A DNA stretch of 64,000 nt. Source: Entomomonas sp. E2T0 (lineage in GTDB: Bacteria; Pseudomonadota; Gammaproteobacteria; Pseudomonadales; Pseudomonadaceae). The notes beneath the pieces were generated by a model that worked only from the letters and a program-made list of their open reading frames with translations, was not told the origin of the DNA and did not search any database. Positions 30,577-40,568 of this stretch are shown piece after piece. The translations under genes and the position numbers were made by a program. Each line of letters begins with the position of its first letter. Within the stretch, counting starts at the first letter, position 1. The DNA lies in the NCBI RefSeq assembly GCF_025985425.1, contig NZ_CP094972.1:3251934-3315933 (forward strand), read 5' to 3'.

Positions 30577-32028
30577 TTAAGGACGATATACACGCACATT
30601 AATATGTCCCTCGCTTAATAGGTGGTGTGCATGTAATCTGCTCATTACGCCCTTATCACAATACAGTAAATATTGGCGATTTTCGTCTAATTTGCTAAAT
30701 TGTTGGTTAATAGCATAGAAAGGTATCTGCTTTACTTCAACCCCTTCTACCACTAATGGCTGATCTTCTGCCTGATCTGGATGACGGATATCTATTACTA
30801 TTTGCCCTGCAAGTACTTCTGATATTTGCTCAACATTAATATCCTTATCCAACTCTTCCATAATTTGATCAACTGTCACCCACTTAGCCTGGGCAATCGC
30901 TTCATCAAGTATTGTAAAATCAAAACGTTGTTCTTCTCTCTCAATACGCTCTGGCTTAGCACGAGTAGTAGGATTAACTGAAATAACACCACAGTACTCT
31001 GGCATATGACGCGCATATTCAGCCGTACCAATGTGCTCCGCTGTAGCAATAATATCTTCTTTATGACTGGCCACTAAGGGGCGAATAACTAACATATCCG
31101 TTGCTTGATTAATTACTGTTAAATTGGTTAAGGTTTGGCTAGATACTTGAGAAATCGCTTCCCCTGTTACCAACGCAGTTAGCTCATAACGCTTAGCAAG
31201 CTGTGTGGCCGCACGTAACATCATACGTTTAAGAATAACACCCATTTGACTGTTATCCACTTTAGTAAGAATTTCGCCCACTACTTGTTCAAAGGGTACG
31301 CTAATAAACATCACTCGCTGTGAACTAGCATATTTACTCCACAAGAAATGAGCTACTTCCATTACGCCTAACTCATGAGCACGCCCACCTAAATTAAAAA
31401 AACAAAAATGGGGCATTAAACCACGGCGAATCATTTGATAAGCAGCAACAGTAGAGTCATATCCACCTGACATCAGCACTAATACTTGATCTAAAGAGGC
31501 CAGTGGATAACCACCTAATCCTTTATAAGATTGTTCAACTAAATAAACATGTTGATCACGAATTTCAAGACGTACTTCAACTTCTGGTTTAGTTAATGAT
31601 ACACCTTTAGGAGAACTGTCTTTTATTAATCCTGCGCCAACTTCTCGCTCCACTTCAACGGAGGTAAAACTGTGTTTACCTGCCCTCTTACAGCGTACGC
31701 AGAATGTTTTACCCTTTATTGGCTCAGCAAAATGATATTTACATTTTTCTATCACATCAGCAATATCAACTAATGGATATTCAACCACTTGCAAAAAGGA
31801 ACCAATACCAGGAATACAACTTAACTTTTCTATTAATTGTGCCTTACTAGCAGAGTCATTCATTGTTGTATTAACTTCGATATAATCCCATTTACTAGTC
31901 ACACGTATATTAGGATCCAGTTTCTTTAAAACTGAACGTATATTTTTGGCCAACTGATTAACAAATTGCTTACGTACTGGAGTACTTTTAATAGTAATCT
32001 CAGCAAAGTACTTAATAATAAATTTCAT
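30577..32028 (-). CDS. thiI: tRNA sulfurtransferase ThiI (with rhodanese domain)
   Basis: 483 residues: NFLD and THUMP domains at the N-terminus, PP-loop SGGYDST (187-193), 'PEYCGVIS' with the disulphide-forming cysteine near 345, and a C-terminal rhodanese domain with active-site cysteine in '[11 protein letters not shown]' (C457). It makes 4-thiouridine at tRNA position 8 and supplies sulfur for thiamine. In Pseudomonas glnA is the next gene; here it is replaced by an unknown exported gene on the other strand. Confidence 0.96.
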   Translation of the reverse strand: MKFIIKYFAEITIKSTPVRKQFVNQLAKNIRSVLKKLDPNIRVTSKWDYIEVNTTMNDSASKAQLIEKLSCIPGIGSFLQVVEYPLVDIADVIEKCKYHFAEPIKGKTFCVRCKRAGKHSFTSVEVEREVGAGLIKDSSPKGVSLTKPEVEVRLEIRDQHVYLVEQSYKGLGGYPLASLDQVLVLMSGGYDSTVAAYQMIRRGLMPHFCFFNLGGRAHELGVMEVAHFLWSKYASSQRVMFISVPFEQVVGEILTKVDNSQMGVILKRMMLRAATQLAKRYELTALVTGEAISQVSSQTLTNLTVINQATDMLVIRPLVASHKEDIIATAEHIGTAEYARHMPEYCGVISVNPTTRAKPERIEREEQRFDFTILDEAIAQAKWVTVDQIMEELDKDINVEQISEVLAGQIVIDIRHPDQAEDQPLVVEGVEVKQIPFYAINQQFSKLDENRQYLLYCDKGVMSRLHAHHLLSEGHINVRVYRP

Positions 32029-32163
32029 GGAAATATGATCGAAGCAGGGTACACTGAAAAATAAAGTAGCAAATTATAGCAAAACTTGCCCAGCTATACA
32101 CGATCTTAATTTAAGGAATAATGTACAATATTGCTAATTTGAATATAACTAGAGGAATTTTCA

Positions 32164-32559
32164 ATGATTCGTAAAAGTATTTTAATTGTTAGCTTGGCAT
32201 TACCCTTTATGGTAAATGCTGCTTCTTTAAAAGACTACAATTTACATCAAACCCTACAAACTGTAGCTAAAAAAAGTAGTGAAGGTATACCTCGTAAAAT
32301 TAATGATGACCTAACAGATAAAGGATATACTGTACAGGATAATACCCTCATTAATCGCATTGAAGTATCTGATAAACAAGCAGAAGAAATGCGTAAATTC
32401 CCAAATACCATGAGAAGCCAATTAGCCGAAAGTGTTTGTAAAAATGAAGGCTACCGCGATTTATTAAAACGTGGTGCAATTTTAAGCTATCAATTTACTG
32501 AAAAAGGCAATAAACCTATTGCTGAAGAATTATTCTTTGCTTCTGATTGTGGCTTATAA
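32164..32559 (+). CDS. Exported protein of unknown function
   Basis: 131 residues with signal peptide (MIRKSILIVSLALPFMVNAAS). Mature part of about 110 residues, mostly helical, with two cysteines ('ESVCKNEG', 'ASDCGL') likely to be disulphide-bonded, the second at the very C-terminus. AGAGGA ribosome site. The ending 'QFTEKGNKPIAEELFFASDCGL' resembles a small family of secreted Pseudomonas proteins, but I cannot name it. Confidence 0.75.
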   Translation: MIRKSILIVSLALPFMVNAASLKDYNLHQTLQTVAKKSSEGIPRKINDDLTDKGYTVQDNTLINRIEVSDKQAEEMRKFPNTMRSQLAESVCKNEGYRDLLKRGAILSYQFTEKGNKPIAEELFFASDCGL

Positions 32560-32562
32560 TTA

Positions 32563-32874
32563 TTAAAAATCTGCTAACTGCCAAACGTCATAAGCTGGTG
32601 TTTCATAAGGATGTGCTGCTTTTAAAGCAGCCACTGCCTTAATAATCAGCTCATCAGCTACTACCAACTCCACTCGCCACTCTTCCACATGCTCTAGGCT
32701 ATTTGCTTTACCAATAAAGGGATTACTACCCTCTAGTGGCTTAAACTGCCCCTTGCCTAATACCTGCCAACAACATTCAGCATAATCACCTATTTGCCCT
32801 GCCCCTGTAGCAAAAACTGCTTGCTTAACTTGCTGTAAATGACTTTCAGGCACATAAAAACATAACTTATACAT
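32563..32874 (-). CDS. YqfO/NIF3-like small protein
   Basis: 103 residues. 'YKLCFYVPESHLQQVKQAVFATGAGQIGDYAECCWQVLGKGQFKPLEGSNPFIG' and 'AHPYETPAYDVWQL' match the YqfO domain found as the insertion of NIF3/YbgI proteins and as a free-standing PII-like protein in Pseudomonas. Function unknown; the fold suggests ligand binding. It ends three bases from the convergent 32164-32559 gene. Confidence 0.85.
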   Translation of the reverse strand: MYKLCFYVPESHLQQVKQAVFATGAGQIGDYAECCWQVLGKGQFKPLEGSNPFIGKANSLEHVEEWRVELVVADELIIKAVAALKAAHPYETPAYDVWQLADF

Positions 32875-33040
32875 AACCCAATCCCCAACAAAACAATACT
32901 AATCATTAAAATGGATAATATATTATGCAGGATATTATTGATTGTTAAAAAGGATTAACTGATAGCAAAATTCCTTGTTAATATGATTGAGCTATAAAAA
33001 GAGTATAATCGAACCATAAATTTAATTATGGGTAGTAATA

Positions 33041-33526
33041 ATGCTTATACATCGATCTGTCCAACAGGATGATTTAGCAATCATTTGCCAGTTTCCACAA
33101 ACACCCGAAGAATTGTTTTTCTTTTATCCTAAAGCAGACTATCCCTTAACTGTGGAACAGTTGATGTTAGCGATTGATCAACGCACCCACGCCACTGTTA
33201 TAGAAAAAGATCGAGAAATAGCAGGTTTTGCAGATTTTTACCATTGGGAGTCAGGTGGTTGCTGTAAAATAGGCAATGTTATAATAAATCCTAAATTACG
33301 TGGTCAAGGAATTGCTAAATACCTTATGAAAACCATGACTCGTAAAGCGCGTGAACACTACCAAGCAAATCAAGTACAGGTTTCTTGTTTTAATGAAAAC
33401 TCTGCTGCACTGTTACTTTATAAACAATTAGGTTTTACACCTTTTGATATTGAGGAACGAATTAATAAACAAGGAAAAAAAGTGGCACTGATTCATTTGG
33501 CTTATGAATTAGTTTACGTACTTTAA
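33041..33526 (+). CDS. GNAT-family N-acetyltransferase
   Basis: 161 residues. The acetyl-CoA loop 'VIINPKLRGQGIAKYLMKTM' holds the R/Q-x-x-G-x-G/A signature, and 'ENSAALLLYKQLGF' is the conserved motif B. The acceptor is not predictable. It overlaps the XseA stop on the other strand by four bases. Confidence 0.85.
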   Translation: MLIHRSVQQDDLAIICQFPQTPEELFFFYPKADYPLTVEQLMLAIDQRTHATVIEKDREIAGFADFYHWESGGCCKIGNVIINPKLRGQGIAKYLMKTMTRKAREHYQANQVQVSCFNENSAALLLYKQLGFTPFDIEERINKQGKKVALIHLAYELVYVL

Positions 33527-34905
33527 TCCTCTAATAGTGACAAATTAACAGGATATTGTTGATTATCTAATATATTAACTTTTAACTCACCTTTATAGAG
33601 TTTAACTGTTAACTTTTGTCCAACTGTAGTTTTTGATGACTCTTGCACAACCTGTCCCTTTTCAGTTAATACAATACTATAACCACGCTCAAGGGTAGCT
33701 AATGGGCTAACTATTTGTAATGCTTGTACTTGACTAGCCAACTGTAATTGTACTTGCTTTAATTTATCTTGAATTAAACGTTTTAACTGTTGCCGTAGAA
33801 CTATAATTTGTTGTTGACTAATTTGTAACTGTTTCTTTGGATGTTGTGCTAATAAACGACTATCTAACTGTGTAATATGTTGGCGATAAGTCAGTAATTG
33901 CTGCTTAAAACTTCTTATTAAACGCATTTCTAAATCATCAATACGCTGTGTTTGTTGTTGTAACTGGTCACGAGGATGGCGTAATCTTTTAGTAAATCCA
34001 TCAACAGTTAATTGATAACGTGTTAAGCGTTCCCTAATAGTTCGTTCTAAACGCTGTTGTAATTGATTAAGCGTTGCCAACCAGTCTTGATGATGAGGTG
34101 CTAATAATTCTGCTGCAGCTGAGGGTGTTGGCGCACGTACGTCAGCCACGAAATCAGCAATAGTTACATCTGTTTCATGTCCCACGCCACTGACAATAGG
34201 CGTTACACAAGCAGCAATAGCACGTGCAACGACTTCTTCATTAAAACACCATAAATCTTCCAAAGAACCACCGCCTCTGGCTAAAATAATCGCATCAAAC
34301 TGCTGCTTATCAGCTAGCTGTAACGCTTTAATTATTTGTGCAGTAGCTTCTTTACCCTGCACAGCCGTAGGTACTAATATTAACTCTACTTGTGGTGCAC
34401 GACGTTTAAATACACTCACAATATCACGAATCACAGCACCTGTTGGCGAAGTAACAATACCTATTCGTTTAGGGTGTTGTGGTAAAGTTTTCTTAATATC
34501 AGCAGCAAATAATCCTTCTTGCTCTAGTTTTTTCTGTAATAACTCAAAAGCTAATTTTAACGAACCATCCCCAGCAGGCTCTAAACGCTCAACAATCAGT
34601 TGATAATCACCACGCCCTTCAAATATAGAAACTTTACCATAGGCTTTGATGGCTACCCCATCACGTAAAGCCTCCCTTACTCGTAATGCATGCTGGCGAA
34701 ATAATGCACAACGGATTTGCGCATCTTGATCTTTAAGGGTGAAATAAATATGACCCGATGCTGGCTTTGCTAAGTTAGAAATTTCACCCACAACCCATAC
34801 GCCTGCAAACACCTCCTCTAACATAGAGCGTGCACAGCGATTTAATTGGGTAACCGTTAATACTTCTTGATTAACGGACAAGCGATTAAAAGGATCAATA
34901 GCCAT
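33523..34905 (-). CDS. xseA: Exodeoxyribonuclease VII large subunit
   Basis: 460 residues. N-terminal OB-fold ('NLAKPASGHIYFTLKDQDAQIRCALF'), the conserved catalytic core 'IILARGGGSLEDLWCFNEEVVARAIA' and 'GVGHETDVTIADFVADVRAPTPSAAAE', then long coiled-coil helices. It degrades single-stranded DNA with XseB in repair. Unlike many genomes no guaB or xseB is near. Confidence 0.96.
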   Translation of the reverse strand: MAIDPFNRLSVNQEVLTVTQLNRCARSMLEEVFAGVWVVGEISNLAKPASGHIYFTLKDQDAQIRCALFRQHALRVREALRDGVAIKAYGKVSIFEGRGDYQLIVERLEPAGDGSLKLAFELLQKKLEQEGLFAADIKKTLPQHPKRIGIVTSPTGAVIRDIVSVFKRRAPQVELILVPTAVQGKEATAQIIKALQLADKQQFDAIILARGGGSLEDLWCFNEEVVARAIAACVTPIVSGVGHETDVTIADFVADVRAPTPSAAAELLAPHHQDWLATLNQLQQRLERTIRERLTRYQLTVDGFTKRLRHPRDQLQQQTQRIDDLEMRLIRSFKQQLLTYRQHITQLDSRLLAQHPKKQLQISQQQIIVLRQQLKRLIQDKLKQVQLQLASQVQALQIVSPLATLERGYSIVLTEKGQVVQESSKTTVGQKLTVKLYKGELKVNILDNQQYPVNLSLLED

Positions 34906-35069
34906 TATTAAAAACTTACTTATACGACTTAAAAATAATAGTTTACTCTAATTAATTTATATATGGATTAGTTTCTATAAAACAGCATAAATTATTTACA
35001 TAATTTATAAGTAATTTTTGCCAGTTCACAATTAACACTTGCCAAATTAACTTTTTTTAAGGCAAAATG

Positions 35070-35200
35070 CACCTCGTCCTTAGGGGAGTAGTCTCCAGTT
35101 ACATTTTAACTGGGTTTACATCAACATACTTGATCCTCCTGATCATGGTGTAAACGACCTAACGGTTTGACAAGACCTATGGCATAGATAACCAGACTTG
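35070..35200 (+). ncRNA. Manganese-sensing yybP-ykoY riboswitch
   Basis: The leader of the UPF0016 gene holds the element's two conserved halves: TTAGGGGAGTAG at 35080-35091 and CAAGACCTATGGCAT at 35171-35185, separated by two variable stem-loops. This motif precedes manganese exporters of the MntP and UPF0016/MneA types, and induces them when Mn2+ is high. A further hairpin with arms AACCAG (35190-35195) and CTGGTT (35210-35215) may be the switch platform. Borders are approximate. Confidence 0.75.
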
Positions 35201-35246
35201 TTGGGTGGGCTGGTTATATGTGTCATAGTAAAATTGTCCCACCCTT

Positions 35247-35828
35247 ATGGAAAGTCTAATGGAAGCATTCTTAGTTTCTACTGGTATTGTTGCTTTAGCT
35301 GAGATGGGTGATAAAACACAACTTCTTGCTTTAGTACTTGCTGCTCGTTTTCGTGCCCCTATTCCCATTATTTTAGGCATTCTATTATCCACATTAGCTA
35401 ATCATTTTATTGCTGGTGCTGTTGGTCATTGGTTAACAGCTCTTTTCTCACCTACAACACTGAGTTGGATTCTGGCTGCCTGTTTCCTTGCTATGGCCAT
35501 CTGGATACTAATTCCTGATAAACTAGATGACGATGAAAGTTCTGCTATTAAAAAGTTTGGCCCCTTTGTCGCCACTTTTATTGCTTTCTTTCTCGCTGAA
35601 ATGGGTGATAAAACTCAAATCGCAACAGTTATGTTAGCTGCCCAATATAATTCTTTATTCTGGGTAGTTGCAGGTACTACAGTAGGCATGATGATAGCCA
35701 ATGTCCCTGCTGTATTATTAGGTAATTTTAGTGCAGAGAAACTACCATTAAGAGCTATTCATATTGTGGCTGCGCTATTATTTGTAGCAATGGCTGGCTT
35801 TGCTATCTATCAAGCAATCACTATCTAG
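35247..35828 (+). CDS. GDT1/TMEM165 (UPF0016) family manganese exporter
   Basis: 193 residues, six helices. The E-x-G-D-K-T-Q motif, which binds the cation, occurs twice ('LAEMGDKTQLLALVLAARF' and 'LAEMGDKTQIATVMLAAQY'), as in full-length family members. Bacterial relatives such as MneA export Mn2+. The riboswitch upstream is consistent. A start at the ATG at 35259 is an alternative. Confidence 0.92.
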   Translation: MESLMEAFLVSTGIVALAEMGDKTQLLALVLAARFRAPIPIILGILLSTLANHFIAGAVGHWLTALFSPTTLSWILAACFLAMAIWILIPDKLDDDESSAIKKFGPFVATFIAFFLAEMGDKTQIATVMLAAQYNSLFWVVAGTTVGMMIANVPAVLLGNFSAEKLPLRAIHIVAALLFVAMAGFAIYQAITI

Positions 35829-36030
35829 GATTAATGTTCAGGGTAGAAATAGTTAGTTAATTAATTATTTCTACCTTCATTATCAATAAATCTTAGTATT
35901 ATTTTATAACATTTAATCAGAATATCTTTAGTAGCAACTAATGTAGCCTAATCAAAGAATATATAGGTTTGAACTAACTATTGGCTTATACTGGTCTAAA
36001 TAACTTACCATAAGCAAAGGGAATAATGTT

Positions 36031-37263
36031 ATGAAGCAATACTCTACAACCCCTATATTTTTTTGGCTATTATTATTTTTATTGCCTACAACTACTTTTG
36101 CTAATCAATTAGAGTTAACTGAGCGATTAAATACAGTCATAGATCAAGCAATTGATGAACAACGCATAGTAGGTGCAGTGGTATTAGTAAGCGAGCATGG
36201 TGAACTAGTCTACCAACGAGCGGCGGGGTTTGCTGATCGAGAAGCACAGCGCCCTATGACATTAGATACTATCTTTCGTTTATCTTCTGTTAGCAAGCCT
36301 CTTGTAACAGCGGCTGCCTTAAAACTTATTGAAGAACACAAAATTAGCTTGGATGATCCTGTTACTAAATACCTACCTAATTTCAAACCAAAGTTGGCTG
36401 ATGGAACAACACCAATTATTACTATCAAACAATTGCTTACTCATACGGCTGGTTTAAACTATGGTTTTTTTGAAGGCGATACAGGTCCTTATCATCAAGC
36501 AAAAGTTTCCGACGGTTTAGATCAACCTGGTTTATCAATGGAAGAAAACTTACAGCGTATTGCCAGTGTACCATTAATTTATAAACCAGGTACTAATTGG
36601 AAATACTCCCTTGCTATCGATGTATTAGGAGCGGTATTAAGTAAAGCCACTAATCAACCCTTATCAGAAGTAGTAGCAACTTATGTTACTAAACCCTTAG
36701 CCATGCAAGATACTGGCTTTACTACTAATGCTATTGATCGCTTAGCTACACCTTATACTAACGATAATCCAGAACCGCAACCCATGAAAGAACAGACTGA
36801 ACTACCCATTATGGGAGGAAGTAAGATTTCTTTTGTGCCTAATCGCTATGCTAATCTTAACTCATATCCTTCTGGCGGCGCAGGAATGTTAGGAACTGCT
36901 CCAGATTTTATGCACTTTCTTCAAGCCATAGAAGATAATGGTCAACCTATTTTAACTGGCTCTACAGTACAACAAATGTTAAAAGACCAAACCAATGGTT
37001 TAGCCCAATCTTATGATTTAGGCTGGAGCTTTGGCTATGGTGGAGCTATTTTAGAAAACCCTACATTAGCTAAGACACCGCAATCACAAGGAACTATACA
37101 ATGGGGTGGTGTTTATGGTCATAATTGGTTTTACGATCCTGTAAAAAAAATAGCAGTTGTTATTTTCACTAATACTGCATTAGAAGGAATGTATGGACAA
37201 TTCCCTAATGATATTAGGGATGCTGTTTACAATAGCTACTCAAACTCAACCATAGAAAAATAA
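36031..37263 (+). CDS. Serine hydrolase of the beta-lactamase (class C)/esterase family
   Basis: 410 residues with signal peptide (MKQYSTTPIFFWLLLFLLPTTTFAN). S-x-x-K in 'RLSSVSKPLVTAAALKLI' and the Tyr motif in 'KYSLAIDVLG'; the HTAGLNYG segment is also typical. The family includes EstB esterases, D-amino acid peptidases and AmpC. The third Lys-Thr-Gly type box is replaced by 'WGGVYGHNW', as in esterase members, so a beta-lactamase role is unlikely. Good AAGGGA site. Confidence 0.85.
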   Translation: MKQYSTTPIFFWLLLFLLPTTTFANQLELTERLNTVIDQAIDEQRIVGAVVLVSEHGELVYQRAAGFADREAQRPMTLDTIFRLSSVSKPLVTAAALKLIEEHKISLDDPVTKYLPNFKPKLADGTTPIITIKQLLTHTAGLNYGFFEGDTGPYHQAKVSDGLDQPGLSMEENLQRIASVPLIYKPGTNWKYSLAIDVLGAVLSKATNQPLSEVVATYVTKPLAMQDTGFTTNAIDRLATPYTNDNPEPQPMKEQTELPIMGGSKISFVPNRYANLNSYPSGGAGMLGTAPDFMHFLQAIEDNGQPILTGSTVQQMLKDQTNGLAQSYDLGWSFGYGGAILENPTLAKTPQSQGTIQWGGVYGHNWFYDPVKKIAVVIFTNTALEGMYGQFPNDIRDAVYNSYSNSTIEK

Positions 37264-37270
37264 TTCTGCA

Positions 37271-37307
37271 ATAAAAAAGGACTAACCTTAGTTAGTCCTT
37301 TTTTATT
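37271..37307. terminator. Bidirectional terminator between hydrolase and M48 protease
   Basis: Perfect arms AAAAGGACTAAC (from 37275) and GTTAGTCCTTTT (37291-37302) with a CTTA loop; A-run on the left, T-run on the right. Confidence 0.9.
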
Positions 37308-37321
37308 AATACTAGCTGCTT

Positions 37322-38140
37322 TTATTTAGCTTTCTTAGCAGCTTCATACAATGGCATTACTTTTGGCATGGTAGCTTGTAAAGAAGCAATGCGATTATCA
37401 TTAGATGGATGGGTACTCATAAACTCAGGACCAGAACCACCTAACTTATTCATTTTTTGCCATAAAGTAATAGCAGCCTCTGGATTATAACCCGCACGAG
37501 CTGATAGTTCTAAACCTATTAAATCTGCTTCATTTTCATTAGTACGACTATTAGGTAGAGTCATTAAATAGTTAACGCCTGTTTGGGCTAAATTAATGCT
37601 ATCTGTTTTAACGCCAAACATACCTGCAACTTCACTTGCCGCACCTACACCATACGCTTTAGACATTGACTCACGACCATGCTCACGCAATGCATGGGCA
37701 ATTTCATGGCCCATAATGGCAGCTATTTCGTCATCTGTTAACTGTAATGTATCAATAATGCCTGTATAGAAAATAATCTTGCCACCTGGACCACAGTTAG
37801 CATTAATTTCATCACTTTTAACTAAATTAACTTCCCATTTCCAATTTTTTGCATCAGGACGGAAAGTACCTACTTGCGCTACTAAACGATTAGCAACTGT
37901 TTGAAGACGCTTCATTTGCTTATCATTTTTACTTACTAAAGCACCTTGAGCCTGTGCCTCTTTTAAAGTTTCTGCATAAGCTTCAGCATACATATTATTG
38001 ACTTCTTGCTCTGATAACATGCTAAACATATATTGTTTACGCTCTACACCCACAGCACCACCACTGGTTGTATTTGTAGATGTACAGCCTGTTACACCAA
38101 TAGCAAGAGCTAACATAGAACAACTTAATATTTTTTTCAT
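37322..38140 (-). CDS. M48-family metalloprotease lipoprotein (LoiP/YggG-like)
   Basis: 272 residues from the ATG at 38140 (AGGGG site nine bases before). Lipoprotein signal peptide with lipobox 'VTGC'. The zinc site is H-E-x-x-H in 'MGHEIAHALREHG' with the downstream glutamate in 'NENEADLIGLELSARAGY'. Members are outer-membrane or periplasmic proteases tied to envelope protein quality control. The spelling 'VTGCTSTN' implies acylated outer-membrane anchoring. Confidence 0.93.
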   Translation of the reverse strand: MKKILSCSMLALAIGVTGCTSTNTTSGGAVGVERKQYMFSMLSEQEVNNMYAEAYAETLKEAQAQGALVSKNDKQMKRLQTVANRLVAQVGTFRPDAKNWKWEVNLVKSDEINANCGPGGKIIFYTGIIDTLQLTDDEIAAIMGHEIAHALREHGRESMSKAYGVGAASEVAGMFGVKTDSINLAQTGVNYLMTLPNSRTNENEADLIGLELSARAGYNPEAAITLWQKMNKLGGSGPEFMSTHPSNDNRIASLQATMPKVMPLYEAAKKAK

Positions 38141-38259
38141 CAACATCATCCCCTAGGGCTATTCAAAAATATAATCAATAGACAATAGCGTGTTATCAAA
38201 ACACATTCAGTTATATTTATTCATTATAAGTAACTTTCTTAATTCTAACAATTGCACAA

Positions 38260-38297
38260 AAAAAATCCTAACTTAGTTAACTAAGTTAGGATTTTGT
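38260..38297 (-). terminator. Perfect 34-base palindrome, terminator of the cold-shock gene
   Basis: 38262-38278 and 38279-38295 are exact inverted copies (17 bp each), followed leftward by a T-run. A palindrome with no loop is unusual; in RNA the centre unpairs. Confidence 0.85.
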
Positions 38298-38313
38298 AAC
38301 ACTATATGCTTAA

Positions 38314-38523
38314 TTATACTTTAACTACATCTTCAGCCTGCAGTCCCTTTTGTCCTTGCACTACTGAAAACTCCACTTTTTGACCATCTGTTAAAGAACG
38401 ATGCCCTTCACCACGAATAGCTTGATAGTGCACAAATACATCTACACCATTATCGCGCACTATAAATCCAAATCCTTTAGCATCATTAAACCATTTAACA
38501 GTGCCAATTTCACGTTCTGCCAT
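38314..38523 (-). CDS. Cold-shock domain protein (CspA family)
   Basis: 69 residues from the ATG at 38523, which has a GGAG site. '[30 protein letters not shown]' has RNP1 (KGFGFI) and RNP2 (VFVHY). These proteins bind single-stranded RNA. This gene is not next to clpS-clpA, as cspD is in Pseudomonas. The long upstream extension of the frame is non-coding. Confidence 0.95.
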   Translation of the reverse strand: MAEREIGTVKWFNDAKGFGFIVRDNGVDVFVHYQAIRGEGHRSLTDGQKVEFSVVQGQKGLQAEDVVKV

Positions 38524-38853
38524 AACCAACTCCAGATTTACTTCTTTATAATATATTATTAAACAAACATACCTTATTAAAAGGCCTAAAACGGTAATTC
38601 CCAAAAACTTGATACTGTCAATCTTACTACTGTTAATAACTTTCAGAGTGGATTGGCAAATCGTGCTCCCAAAATAACCGAGTATTTAGTATAGGAAATT
38701 GTAACAAGACAAAACACCAACCAAGATCAAAAAAACTGAATTTATTTGATTATGCTTATAACTATTTATTATTTCCTTATATCAATAAAGTTATAACACT
38801 TCTTACCTATTATTTATTTTTTTTATTATAAATAACAACTTTCTGGTAAAAAT

Positions 38854-39231
38854 CTATTCGGTAACACAACCACTTCCTTGATGACTCCAGTTGGTTATTT
38901 TTTCAGCTTCAATGGTAAAAGTTGTTTTACAAATTTCAGCAATAACCTGATAAGAGGTATCATCTATAGGATCATAATAAGGCCACCCACCTACGAAAAA
39001 CGGCTGATAACGATAAGTAGTTTTAGGGATATATCTGTTATGTTGAGAGTAATAAGCGATAAATTTTTTATCACCTAATTCATATACATTATCAGGAGCT
39101 CCCCAACTATTTATTAACTCTATCTCTGGTTTATTAAGCCAATTGTTTAATACTGCATCATATTTTTGCGTAGTCGCTGTTGTACAAGCGGCCAATACTA
39201 GCCCAATAACTATTACTAAAATGACTCTCAT
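38854..39231 (-). CDS. Small lipoprotein of unknown function
   Basis: 125 residues from the ATG at 39231 with a perfect AGGAGG site. Signal peptide MRVILVIVIGLVLAAC with lipobox LAAC. The mature part 'WLNKPEIELINSWGAPDNVYELGDKKFIAYYSQ' has the W-G-x-P-x-x-x-Y pattern of SmpA/OmlA-like small lipoproteins; it also has two further cysteines. Function unknown. Confidence 0.78.
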   Translation of the reverse strand: MRVILVIVIGLVLAACTTATTQKYDAVLNNWLNKPEIELINSWGAPDNVYELGDKKFIAYYSQHNRYIPKTTYRYQPFFVGGWPYYDPIDDTSYQVIAEICKTTFTIEAEKITNWSHQGSGCVTE

Positions 39232-39533
39232 AGAACACCTCCTATAAGCTACCAATATAAATATATCAATACTTCTATATTAAATTCTTTATTATTTAAT
39301 ATCTATTTTACTTTCTTATATATAGGGTTTAACTGTTTAGATTAATTAGACATTAACAGCCAATACTAGTTGCTTAAAATTATTGTTCTAATTTACTAAA
39401 TTGCTGAAGTTATAGCTAAATTAATAATATTAAATTAAGGCAAGACCACTACCACAATATTAGTATAAATACAGTATAATGGCTAAATTATTGATCATTA
39501 GATACTTATATTAGGTAGAGTCAAGGAATTTCA
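39232..39533. other. Non-coding stretch before the ABC transporter
   Basis: About 300 AT-rich bases between the divergent lipoprotein and the ABC ATPase gene. No ORF, RNA or clear operator seen. Confidence 0.45.
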
Positions 39534-40568
39534 ATGCAATCTCCAAAAATATTGGTTCGCAACCTTTACAAGATTTTTGGTAACCGCCCCAAAGAAGCTA
39601 TAGAGCTATTACAACAGGGATGGTCAAAAGAACAAATTCTTGAAGAAAAAGAGCTATTAGTAGGTATTAACAATGTTTCTCTTGAAATTAATGAGGGAGA
39701 AATCTTTGTAATTATGGGGTTATCTGGTTCTGGTAAATCTACCCTTGCTCGTCTTATTAATCGATTATACGAACCTACAGTAGGTGAAGTATTGATTGAT
39801 AATCGTAATATTTTCAAACTAAATACTAGAGAAATCATTGCATTACGTTGTCGCGAAATGAGTATGGTTTTTCAATCCTTTGCATTATTGCCCAACCGTA
39901 CAGCGCTAGGCAATGTAGCTTTTGGACTAGAAGTCGCTAAAGTACCACGTAAACAACGTGAAAAACGAGCGATGGAAGTACTTGAGCAAATGGGATTAGC
40001 TACCTTTGCTAAAAAATATCCTCATGAATTATCAGGTGGTATGCAACAACGTGTAGGATTGGCTAGAGCATTAGCTCTCAATCCTTCTATACTCATTATG
40101 GACGAGGCATTCTCCGCATTAGACCCATTAAAACGTCGGGAAATGCAGGATATGCTTTTACAGCTGCAAAAAGAGCATCGCCGGACGATTATTTTTGTAT
40201 CCCACGATATTGAGGAAGCACTACGTATTGGCTCACGAATCGCTATTATGCAAGATGGCTGCTTAGTTCAAACAGGTACACCTCAGCAACTAATTAATAA
40301 CCCTGCTAATGAGTATGTGCGTAGTTTCTTTGATACCATTGATACTACCCGTTTTATTAAAGCAATTGATATTGCTGTTCCATTACCTCCAGAACAACCT
40401 ACTCCCTTGGAATCAATCTCTGCTAATACTTTATTATCAGATGTTATAGAAAACTTAGTTATGAATAAAAAAGCATTATTGGTTGTTGATGAACAAAATA
40501 AACATTGTGGCTTTATTTCTGAAGCACAAGTATTAAGTGCATTATATGGAGCCAACAATGACCATTGA
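39534..40568 (+). CDS. proV: Glycine betaine/proline-type ABC transporter ATPase (ProV-like)
   Basis: 344 residues. ABC ATPase with Walker A GLSGSGKST, signature 'LSGGMQQRVGLARAL', Walker B 'LIMDEAFSALDP', and the ProV-specific N-terminal segment 'NLYKIFGNRPKEAIELLQQGWSKEQILEE' and a short C-terminal CBS-like region. Takes up betaine or related osmolytes in other bacteria. The stop overlaps the start of the permease gene by about 11 bases. Confidence 0.93.
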   Translation: MQSPKILVRNLYKIFGNRPKEAIELLQQGWSKEQILEEKELLVGINNVSLEINEGEIFVIMGLSGSGKSTLARLINRLYEPTVGEVLIDNRNIFKLNTREIIALRCREMSMVFQSFALLPNRTALGNVAFGLEVAKVPRKQREKRAMEVLEQMGLATFAKKYPHELSGGMQQRVGLARALALNPSILIMDEAFSALDPLKRREMQDMLLQLQKEHRRTIIFVSHDIEEALRIGSRIAIMQDGCLVQTGTPQQLINNPANEYVRSFFDTIDTTRFIKAIDIAVPLPPEQPTPLESISANTLLSDVIENLVMNKKALLVVDEQNKHCGFISEAQVLSALYGANNDH

